DNA from: Limnohabitans sp.
GTDB lineage: Bacteria; Pseudomonadota; Gammaproteobacteria; Burkholderiales; Burkholderiaceae_C
Direction of reading: 5' to 3'
Assembly: GCA_009693225.1 (NCBI GenBank)
Contig: SHXP01000027.1
Span: forward strand, 1 to 14,590
DNA: 14,590 nucleotides
Under the pieces are notes generated by a model. The model was not told where the DNA came from and searched no databases. It was given only the letters and a program-made list of their open reading frames with translations. Below are positions 6,089 to 12,575 of the stretch, one piece after another. The translations under genes were made by a program, and so were the position numbers. Numbering within the stretch: the stretch's first letter is position 1; each line of letters opens with the position of its first letter.

Positions 6089-7900
6089 TCAGTGTGTCTG
6101 ATTTTGCAACACTTGCAAAGCTACTGCTTCGCCAAGTTTGATACCGTCAACCGCCGCCGACAGAATGCCGCCTGCATAACCCGCGCCTTCGCCGCCGGGG
6201 TACAGGCCACGCAGGTTCGGGCTTTGCAAACCAGCGTCGCGTTCGATGCGCAGCGGCGACGAGGTACGGGTTTCTACCCCCGTCAGCACCGCGTCCGCAC
6301 GGTCAAAACCTTTGATTTTCCGGCCGAACACCGGCAGGGCTTCGCGCATGGCATCTATCGCATAAGCGGGCAGCACGTTTTGAAAACCGGTCATGTGCAC
6401 GCCGGGTTTGTAAGACGGCTCGACATCGCCTAATGCTGTGGACGGTTTGCCTGCCAGCAGATCGCCGGCCAGTTGCGCCGGCGCTTGGTAATTGCTGCCG
6501 CCGGCCAGGTACGCCGCCGATTCGAGCTGACGTTGCAAGACCATGCCTGCCAGCGGATGAAAACCGTCGGCAGTGTCGCCTGTGTCCAAGCGTACGGCGT
6601 TACCCAACTCCTGTCCCAGTGTGGCTTCAAACAAAGCCGCGTCTGTTGGGTAATCGCCGGGGTCAATGCCGACCACCAGGCCTGCGTTGGCGTTGCGCTC
6701 GTTGCGTGAATACTGGCTCATGCCGTTGGTGACCACACCCCCGGCTTCGCTGGTGGCGGCGACCACGGTGCCGCCCGGGCACATGCAAAAGCTGTACGCC
6801 GTGCGGCCGTTGGCCGCGTGGTGCACCAGCTTGTAGTCGGCCGCGCCCAGCATAGAGTGACCGGCGTGTATACCCCAGCGTGCCTTGTCGATCAGGCCTT
6901 GCGGATGTTCGATGCGCACGCCGATGGAAAAGGCTTTGGCCAGCATGGCCACGCCGTGTCTGTGCAACATGGTGAAGCTGTCGCGCGCGCTGTGCCCGAG
7001 TGCCATCACCACGTGCTGCGCGTTCAAGCTGTAGCGCTCACCGCTGTCTTGTTGCAGTATGTGCAGGGCTTGCAACTGCCGTTGTGCGCCGCAGCTGTCA
7101 AACGATAGGTCGACCACACGCTGGTTGAAACGCACCTCGCCGCCCAGGCGGATGATGTGTTCGCGCAAACCTTCGACCACCTTGACCAGTTTGAACGTGC
7201 CTATGTGCGGATGCGCCGCCCACAATATGTCCTCGGGCGCGCCAAAGCGCACAAACTCCTGCATGACTTTGCGGCCCAGATGGCGCGGGTCCTTGATCTG
7301 GCTGTAGAGCTTGCCGTCGGAAAACGTGCCGGCACCGCCTTCGCCGAATTGCACATTGCTCTCGGGTTTGAGCACAGACTTGCGCCACAAGCCCCAGGTG
7401 TCTTGGGTGCGCTGGCGCACCGGCGGCCCGCGCTCGATGACGATGGGCTTGAGCCTCATTTGCGCCAGCACCAGCGCGGCGAACATGCCGCAAGGCCCGA
7501 AGCCTACCACCACTGGGCGCAGGCCGCCTGCCGGGCTCCAGTCGGCAGGCGCTTGCACCGGCGGTCGCCACAACATGTCGGGTGTGGCCTGTATGTGCGG
7601 GTGTGTGGCGTGTTGTTGCAGCAGTTGCGCCGCTCGGGCCGGGTTGTGCAGGCTGATGTCGACGATGTAGACCACCAGCAGCTTGTGCTTGCGCGCGTCA
7701 AAACTGCGTTTGAACACCGACAGCGTGGCGATGTCTTCTTTGGTGATGCTTAAAGCCTGCGCGGCAAGTTCGCGCAACGCAGCGTCAGGGTGCGGCGGCA
7801 GTTGTCGGTCGGCGTCGGTTTCGGCGGGGGCGTCGGCGGCGCGCGGCGGTTGCAGCGGTAGGGCCGACCAAGGCAGTTTGAGTTCGGACAGGCGGATCAT
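6089..7900 (-). CDS. FAD-dependent oxidoreductase, COG2509 family
   Basis: A 603-aa flavoprotein of the uncharacterised FAD-dependent dehydrogenase family (COG2509). An N-terminal region of about 125 residues precedes the FAD Rossmann fold, which shows VVVGFGPCGMFAAL (GxGxxG at 133-138) and the ribose-binding acidic residue E156 at the end of the second strand (IVIERG). The family block FGEGGAGTFSDGKL lies at 185-198. The C-terminus returns to FAD with YPGGEGAGYAGGILSAAVDG, as in other two-domain flavoproteins. No signal peptide is seen. The physiological substrate of this family is not known to me. ATG 7900 is the chosen start; the upstream sequence has no clear Shine-Dalgarno. It is the first gene of the minus-strand run with cysK and the radical SAM gene, and diverges from rnpB across about 144 bases. 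Confidence 0.9.
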   Translation of the reverse strand: MIRLSELKLPWSALPLQPPRAADAPAETDADRQLPPHPDAALRELAAQALSITKEDIATLSVFKRSFDARKHKLLVVYIVDISLHNPARAAQLLQQHATHPHIQATPDMLWRPPVQAPADWSPAGGLRPVVVGFGPCGMFAALVLAQMRLKPIVIERGPPVRQRTQDTWGLWRKSVLKPESNVQFGEGGAGTFSDGKLYSQIKDPRHLGRKVMQEFVRFGAPEDILWAAHPHIGTFKLVKVVEGLREHIIRLGGEVRFNQRVVDLSFDSCGAQRQLQALHILQQDSGERYSLNAQHVVMALGHSARDSFTMLHRHGVAMLAKAFSIGVRIEHPQGLIDKARWGIHAGHSMLGAADYKLVHHAANGRTAYSFCMCPGGTVVAATSEAGGVVTNGMSQYSRNERNANAGLVVGIDPGDYPTDAALFEATLGQELGNAVRLDTGDTADGFHPLAGMVLQRQLESAAYLAGGSNYQAPAQLAGDLLAGKPSTALGDVEPSYKPGVHMTGFQNVLPAYAIDAMREALPVFGRKIKGFDRADAVLTGVETRTSSPLRIERDAGLQSPNLRGLYPGGEGAGYAGGILSAAVDGIKLGEAVALQVLQNQTH

Positions 7901-8044
7901 TTGCGTGGCCCGTGGTTATCGGGCAGTGGCGGCGTTGATCAATGATTTTAGGTTGGCGGCATTCACAGAGGTAAATTCGCGGATTTTGAAGGCGCAGACA
8001 TTGCAGTGATCAATCCGTTTGAAACATAAGCGGATAATCCACCT
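7901..8044. other. divergent intergenic region between the FAD oxidoreductase gene and rnpB
   Basis: About 144 bases without a gene. It must hold the promoters for both flanking units. The rnpB -10 element is visible at 8033-8038. For the minus strand only a weak TAAAAT (reading leftwards near 7950-7945) can be pointed to. Confidence 0.6.
8033..8038 (+). promoter_or_regulatory. candidate -10 element of the rnpB promoter
   Basis: GATAAT at 8033-8038 is one mismatch from TATAAT and lies 7 bases before 8045, where the 5' strand of the P1 helix begins. That is the right distance for a transcription start. No good -35 hexamer is found at 16-18 bases upstream, so the call rests on position and the -10 match. 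Confidence 0.5.
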
Positions 8045-8365
8045 GTGAAGCTCACCAGGCCGTCGCTGGTGCAATCTGGGAAACCAGGCACTGGAGGAAC
8101 GTCCGGACTGCACAGGACAGCGCAGGAGGTAACACCTCTCCACCGTGAGGTGAGGATCAGAGCAACAGAGACGAGCCGATTAAGTTCGGGTGAAACGGGC
8201 AATCTCTGCGCGCAGCAATACCAAGTAGGCCAACGTTGAGGCGGTCCGCTGAGTTGGCGGGTAGGTAGCACCGAGCCGGGCAGGCGACTCCCGGCCCAGA
8301 GGAATGACGGTCACGCGCCGGGCAACCGGCGTGCACAGAATCCGGCGTATCGGTGGGCTTCACAC
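8045..8365 (+). ncRNA. rnpB: RNase P RNA, bacterial type A
   Basis: This is the catalytic RNA of RNase P, which cuts the 5' leader from tRNA precursors. Recognisable conserved regions are GGAGGAACGTCCGGACT (8093-8109), AGAGCAACAGAGAC before P8, the GAATGACGGTCA block, and CACAGAATCCGGCGTATCGG near the 3' end. Helices can be drawn: P1 8047-8056 with 8352-8361 (extendable outward by three pairs), P2 GGCCGTC with GACGGTC, and a P3 tip CUGG-GAAA-CCAG. Two hairpins follow P4, one capped by GUGA (CACC-GUGA-GGUG). A P19 stem lies at 8314-8321 with 8326-8333, capped by GCAA. About 320 nt is short against 377 in E. coli; most of the loss is in P10-P12. Helix P4 carries a compensated pair change (C8100-G8347). 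End coordinates are estimated from P1 and the T-tract. Confidence 0.95.
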
Positions 8366-8373
8366 TTTTTTTT
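8352..8373 (+). terminator. likely 3' end and T-tract of rnpB
   Basis: The 3' strand of P1 (8352-8364 counting the extended pairs) is followed after one C by eight Ts (8366-8373). There is no separate local terminator hairpin of useful size between the end of P1 and the T-tract. Release may therefore depend on the folded RNA itself. The stop codon of the convergent NUDIX-MBL gene (8372-8374) overlaps the T-tract. Confidence 0.5.
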
Positions 8374-10051
8374 ATTCGTTCCTGATATGCGCCACATGTG
8401 CCAACATCGAGCGCATGGCCACTGGCCACAGCTGCTGCGGCACATCGTCGTAGGCCTGCGGCAGCCAGCTGTCCGGGTCGCCGTGCGGCATGGCTTGCAT
8501 GACGCGGCGCACCTTGGCATCCCGCGCCAGCCGGTGCGCTTTCAAACGCGCAATGCAATCCAGCGCGCTATAGAGCTCGCCCCATTCATTGCCCAGCACA
8601 TAGCCGTGCGCGGGAAGAATGAACTCCACCTGGTACTGTATACAAAGCGCAGACAGTGTGTCCAATGAAGCAAGGTAGTCGCCCATATGGCCGTCGGGCG
8701 GGTCGATCACCGTGGTGCTGCCGTTCAAGATGTGGTCGCCGCTGATTAGCAAGCCGTCTTCCTCCAGAATCAGACACAGGTGGTTGGCGGCATGGCCCGG
8801 CGTGTGCACCGTGCGCAGGGTGTGCGTGTCGCCGCCGCTGTGCAGCATAAGACTATCGCCGTCGTTCAGCGCATGGTCAGGGACAAAGCGGCTGTGGGCA
8901 CGCGCTGTATCCGCCGACGCCATGCCCATGATGCGCACGTTCACACCATGGTCAGCGCACCGTTGTTTCAACAACGCAGCACCGGGTGAATGGTCGGGGT
9001 GCGAATGTGTGCAAACGATGAAGCGCACATCGCCGCCGCAGGCCTGCCACAGTCGTTGCAAGTGTTCGCGGTCCAGCGGGCCCGGGTCGATGACGATGAA
9101 GCCGCTGTCTGCGTCCCCGATCAAATAAGAATTGGTGCCGGGTCCGGTCATCATGCCAGGGTTGGGCGCGGTCAGACGTTGCACGTGGGCCAGCAAGCGC
9201 ACCGGCTTGTCAGATTGCCAGTCCAGGTGATGCACGATTTGCCCGTCGCGGCAGGTCAGGGCCAGTTCACCGAAAGGCGGTTCGTGTTCCATGTGGCGCG
9301 ACTCTTTGCCGTTCATCCAGCCGGCGCGCGGGCAGCTGTGGAACCAGGGTTGCTCATTGGCGCAAGCGGCCAGCACCGCGTCCACGCTGTCAAACGCCTG
9401 CATGCGTTCGAGCGAGCGTATGGTCGGGAAGATGATGAAGAAGTCGTTGTTGCGGTGTCTTTGCAGCGCTTCTTTCGGTCGAATCCACAGCGGCTCGAAC
9501 TGCTCTTTGTCGTCTGCCACCGGCGTTTGTCCGTCCGGCATGCGCGCCACCAGAAACGGCACGTCAAAGCGGCGCTTCAAATCGCGATCCGTCACCCAGT
9601 GCGCCAGCACATACACCTGGTCTGCCGCCAGTTGCATGCCGCGCGCCTGAATCTGCGGCGCCAGTGCTTGCAAGCGGTCAAAGCCTTGTATGTCGTTCAT
9701 GTCGGCCATGCGGCCGTCAGGGTGCGTGGCCAACAGCACGCCGAGTTCTTCAAAACTCTCACGGATCGCTGCTATTGCTTGTGTCAATCGCAGATCTGTC
9801 TGTGTGCTGCGCCGTTTCGCCAAGGCATGGATTTGCGCATCGGCAGCTTCGATGCCGCCGCCCGGAAACACATAGGCACCGGGTGCAAAACTCGCCTTCA
9901 TTGAGCGCCGGGTCATCAGCACTTCAATGCCGTCATCGCTGTCGCGCAAGAGCAGGACGGTGGCAGCGGGCAGCACGGGGACGGGGGGACGTTGGGGATG
10001 CAGTTGTAAATGAGGGCGGAGCATGGCGGTTATCTGTGGTTGGTCAGGCAT
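8372..10051 (-). CDS. fusion protein: NUDIX hydrolase (NUDT19-like) + metallo-beta-lactamase-fold hydrolase (LACTB2-like)
   Basis: The 559-aa protein carries two hydrolase domains. Residues about 25-240 are a NUDIX domain: FAPGAYVFPGGGIE, then RESFEELGV (97-105), the REUxEExGU half of the box. The first Gly is separated from it by a long insert, as in NUDT19-type NUDIX proteins. Residues about 254-559 are an MBL-fold domain with THSHPDH (H349, H351, D353, H354), HTPGH (H420), SGDH (D439) and PAHG (H482), a complete dinuclear metal site resembling LACTB2. NUDT19-like NUDIX enzymes act on CoA derivatives and LACTB2 has nuclease activity, but the substrate here is unknown. ATG 10051 is the likely start; ATG 10024 is an alternative. 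The longer open frame upstream is antisense to dapF and was not used. It converges on rnpB and diverges from dapF by 12 bases. Confidence 0.88.
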   Translation of the reverse strand: MPDQPQITAMLRPHLQLHPQRPPVPVLPAATVLLLRDSDDGIEVLMTRRSMKASFAPGAYVFPGGGIEAADAQIHALAKRRSTQTDLRLTQAIAAIRESFEELGVLLATHPDGRMADMNDIQGFDRLQALAPQIQARGMQLAADQVYVLAHWVTDRDLKRRFDVPFLVARMPDGQTPVADDKEQFEPLWIRPKEALQRHRNNDFFIIFPTIRSLERMQAFDSVDAVLAACANEQPWFHSCPRAGWMNGKESRHMEHEPPFGELALTCRDGQIVHHLDWQSDKPVRLLAHVQRLTAPNPGMMTGPGTNSYLIGDADSGFIVIDPGPLDREHLQRLWQACGGDVRFIVCTHSHPDHSPGAALLKQRCADHGVNVRIMGMASADTARAHSRFVPDHALNDGDSLMLHSGGDTHTLRTVHTPGHAANHLCLILEEDGLLISGDHILNGSTTVIDPPDGHMGDYLASLDTLSALCIQYQVEFILPAHGYVLGNEWGELYSALDCIARLKAHRLARDAKVRRVMQAMPHGDPDSWLPQAYDDVPQQLWPVAMRSMLAHVAHIRNE

Positions 10052-10057
10052 GATAAT
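10052..10057 (+). promoter_or_regulatory. candidate -10 element for dapF
   Basis: GATAAT lies 6 bases before the dapF ATG at 10064. If used, transcription would start at or next to the A of the ATG, giving a leaderless message. No good -35 is present, and no Shine-Dalgarno sequence precedes dapF. Weak, position-based call. Confidence 0.3.
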
Positions 10058-10063
10058 CGGCGC

Positions 10064-10918
10064 ATGCGTATCCGATTTACCAAAATGCAAGGCGCGGGCA
10101 ACGATTTTGTGGTGCTCGACGAAACCCGGGGCTTGCTCGGCCTGACCGTTGCCGATTACCGTTTCCTGGCCGACCGCCATTTCGGCATCGGTGCCGATCA
10201 AATTCTCAGTGTTCGGGCCGCGCCGTCCCCGGATGTGGATTTTGAGTACGTGATACATAACGCCGATGGCGGCGAGGTCGAGCAATGCGGCAACGGCTCG
10301 CGTTGTTTCGTGCACTTTGTGCGCGAACAAGGACTGACTCAAAAAAACACGGTGCGCGTCAAGGTGCACAGCGGGGTCATCACTTTGCATGAACTGCCCG
10401 ATGCGCAGGTCAAGGTGGACATGGGTGAGCCGGTGCTGGACTTACCGCGCATTCCTTTCAACCCCGCGCACGCGTCGGCGGTGAATGAACAAGCGCTGCT
10501 GTGGCGTTTGGCACTGGGCGATCAGCACGCCGATGTGGCGATTGTCTCCATGGGCAACCCGCATGCGGTGATGACGGTCAAGGACAGCGACAGCGCGCCC
10601 GTGTTGACCCAAGGCCCATTGATCGAACACCACCTGGCGTTTCCCAGCCGGGTGAATGCAGGCTTTATGCAAGTTGTGTCACCCTGGCAGATCAAACTGC
10701 GTGTGTTTGAGCGCGGCGCCGGCGAGACGCTGGCCTGCGGCACTGGTGCATGCGCGGCGGTGGTCGCCGGCATACGCCAGGGTGTGCTCGACAGCAAAGT
10801 AGAAGTGCAAACGCGCGGCGGCGTATTGACCATTGAATGGCAGGGCGACGGGCATCCGGTATTCATGACCGGGCCTGCAACCACCGTATTTACCGGCGAG
10901 ATGGAGATAACAAGATGA
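10064..10918 (+). CDS. dapF: diaminopimelate epimerase
   Basis: DapF interconverts LL- and meso-diaminopimelate, supplying lysine synthesis and peptidoglycan cross-links, in the cytoplasm. Length is 284 aa (274 in E. coli). The two catalytic cysteines are present: C75 in EQCGNGSRC and C225 in GETLACGTGAC. The N-terminus MRIRFTKMQGAGNDFVVLDE is typical and fixes ATG 10064, although no ribosome binding site is visible. Earlier in-frame starts would overlap the divergent NUDIX-MBL gene. The stop overlaps the ATG of the next gene (ATGA), beginning the dapF / DUF484 / xerC block that is also found in E. coli as dapF-yigA-xerC. Confidence 0.97.
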   Translation: MRIRFTKMQGAGNDFVVLDETRGLLGLTVADYRFLADRHFGIGADQILSVRAAPSPDVDFEYVIHNADGGEVEQCGNGSRCFVHFVREQGLTQKNTVRVKVHSGVITLHELPDAQVKVDMGEPVLDLPRIPFNPAHASAVNEQALLWRLALGDQHADVAIVSMGNPHAVMTVKDSDSAPVLTQGPLIEHHLAFPSRVNAGFMQVVSPWQIKLRVFERGAGETLACGTGACAAVVAGIRQGVLDSKVEVQTRGGVLTIEWQGDGHPVFMTGPATTVFTGEMEITR

Positions 10919-11625
10919 ACAACCCGATCACCCCGATCACCGAAGACGATATCGCCAATTTTCTGGTGAACACGCCGGACTTTTTCGACCGCCATGCCCA
11001 GTTGCTGGCCACGGTGCGCATTGTCAACCCGCACGGCCAGCGCGCCGTCAGTTTGCAGGAACGCCAGGCTGACATGCTGCGTGAAAAAATCCGCGCCCTG
11101 GAACAGCGCGTGATGGAGATGATCCGCAACGGCAGCGACAACGCGGTGCTGGCAGACCGTTTGCACCGTTGGGCGCAAAGCCTGTTGATTCTTCAGCAGC
11201 CGGTCGATTTGCCCGCCGCCATCGTCACCGAAATCCAGCACCATTTCATGGTGCCGCAAGTGGCTTTGCGCGTCTGGCGTGTGGCCGACAAATTCCAGAA
11301 AAAAGCCTTTGCGCAAAACATCAGCGAAGACGTGAAAAGCTTCACTGCCGGTTTGGCAGCGCCGTATTGCGGAACCAATAACGACTTTGAAGCCGTGCAA
11401 TGGCTGGCGCACCCGCACGAAGCCAAGTCTGTGGCATTGCTGCCTTTGCGCAACAACGCCACGCCCTGGACCGATGCCAGCGTCAACACACTGGCAGGAG
11501 ACAGCAGCACAGGTTTGCTGGTGCTGGCCTCGCCGGACCCGCAGCGTTTTCATCCGTCCATGGGCACCGAGGTGCTGAGCCGCATCGCCGAGCTGGCGGC
11601 GGCGGCGCTCACCCGTTTGCAATAA
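10915..11625 (+). CDS. DUF484 family protein (YigA-like)
   Basis: The 236-aa protein belongs to DUF484, the GAF-like family encoded between dapF and xerC in many proteobacteria (YigA in E. coli); its molecular function is unknown. The N-terminal block EDDIANFLVNTPDFFDRHAQ and the following VSLQERQADMLREKIRALEQ are characteristic. A predicted coiled helix (about residues 42-70) precedes the GAF-like part. The C-terminal half contains SVALLPLRN and STGLLVLASPDPQRF, as expected for the domain. ATG 10915 overlaps the dapF stop by ATGA, with GGAG about 10 bases upstream. xerC begins 11 bases after its stop. Confidence 0.9.
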   Translation: MNNPITPITEDDIANFLVNTPDFFDRHAQLLATVRIVNPHGQRAVSLQERQADMLREKIRALEQRVMEMIRNGSDNAVLADRLHRWAQSLLILQQPVDLPAAIVTEIQHHFMVPQVALRVWRVADKFQKKAFAQNISEDVKSFTAGLAAPYCGTNNDFEAVQWLAHPHEAKSVALLPLRNNATPWTDASVNTLAGDSSTGLLVLASPDPQRFHPSMGTEVLSRIAELAAAALTRLQ

Positions 11626-11636
11626 GCGCACAGCAC

Positions 11637-12575
11637 ATGAGCGACGACGCAGCACTGGTGCAACGCTATCTGGCGCATGCGCAGTTTGAAAAGCGTCTGG
11701 CCGCGCGCACCGTGGCTTTGTACACCGCTGACTTGCAGCGTTTACAAGCCCTGGCCGACAAAGACAAGGTGGCATTGACTGCTGTCCAGCCGCACCACAT
11801 GCGGCGCTGGATGGCGCACATGCACAGCAGCGGCCGCTCGCCGCGCGGCATTGCCTTGATCACCTCGGGCTGGCGCGGTTTTTACGCCTGGCTGGGCCGT
11901 GAGGGGCTGGTCAGCAGCAACCCCTTGGCGGGTATGCGTGCACCCAAATCTGCCAAACCCTTGCCCAAGGCGTTGAATGTGGATGACGCTGTGCAACTCG
12001 CCTCTCACCACAACGATGAACAAGACCCGTGGCTGCAGGCGCGCGACATCGCCATGGTCGAATTGCTCTACAGCAGCGGTTTGCGCGTGGCCGAACTCAC
12101 CGGTCTGGATGTGCAAGCCAGTGCAACGGCACGCGGCTGGATTGACATGGACAGCACCGAGGCGCATGTGCTGGGCAAAGGCTCGAAACGACGCAGCGTG
12201 CCGGTCGGCACGCAAGCCATCGCAGCCTTGCAACACTGGATCAGTTTGCGTGCGCAGCAGTTGCCCGAATACGCGCAGACGCAGACAGCTTTGTTTGTCG
12301 GCATACGCGGCACCCGTTTGAGCTCGCAAGCCGTCTGGCAGCGCTTGCGCGCGCGCGGCGTGCAGGCCGGCATCAGCACACCGGTGCATCCGCACATGCT
12401 GCGGCATTCGTTCGCCAGCCATGTGTTGCAGTCCAGCGGCGATTTGCGCGCCGTGCAGGAATTGCTGGGCCACGCCAACATCGGCACCACACAGATTTAC
12501 ACCCGGCTGGATTACCAGCACCTGGCCAAGGCCTACGATGCAGCGCATCCGCGCGCACGGCGAAAAAAACCATGA
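11637..12575 (+). CDS. xerC: tyrosine recombinase XerC
   Basis: XerC, with XerD, resolves chromosome dimers at dif during division. Length is 312 aa. An N-terminal SAM-like DNA-binding domain (about residues 1-90) precedes the catalytic domain. All catalytic residues are visible: R150 in SSGLRVAEL, K181 in LGKGSKRR, H253 and R256 in HMLRHSFASH, H279 in LLGHANIGTT and the nucleophile Y288 in QIYTRLDY. Genomic position after dapF and DUF484 supports XerC rather than XerD. It lies in a housekeeping operon with no integron, phage or att-like sequence nearby, so this is not a mobile integrase. ATG 11637 has no obvious Shine-Dalgarno; coupling to DUF484 is likely. Its stop overlaps the next gene's ATG (ATGA). 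Confidence 0.95.
   Translation: MSDDAALVQRYLAHAQFEKRLAARTVALYTADLQRLQALADKDKVALTAVQPHHMRRWMAHMHSSGRSPRGIALITSGWRGFYAWLGREGLVSSNPLAGMRAPKSAKPLPKALNVDDAVQLASHHNDEQDPWLQARDIAMVELLYSSGLRVAELTGLDVQASATARGWIDMDSTEAHVLGKGSKRRSVPVGTQAIAALQHWISLRAQQLPEYAQTQTALFVGIRGTRLSSQAVWQRLRARGVQAGISTPVHPHMLRHSFASHVLQSSGDLRAVQELLGHANIGTTQIYTRLDYQHLAKAYDAAHPRARRKKP

Noticed and set aside
7979..8035. Short inverted repeat ATCCG/CGGAT (8013-8017 and 8031-8035) as an rnpB operator
   Set aside because: The arms are only 5 bp with a 13-base spacer, and one arm overlaps the -10 element. This is within chance expectation.
10052..10390. Upstream extension of the NUDIX-MBL frame to give 672 residues
   Set aside because: This part is antisense to the conserved N-terminal region of dapF, and the extra residues do not resemble a NUDIX N-terminus. 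ATG 10051 is the longest sensible start.
11400..11636. In-frame extension of the xerC frame upstream to 11400
   Set aside because: It overlaps the DUF484 gene in another frame. The XerC N-terminal domain is complete from ATG 11637.
11637..12575. Tyrosine recombinase as sign of a mobile element or integron
   Set aside because: All context is the conserved dapF / DUF484 / xerC order. No att repeats, tRNA, cassette or transposase is nearby.
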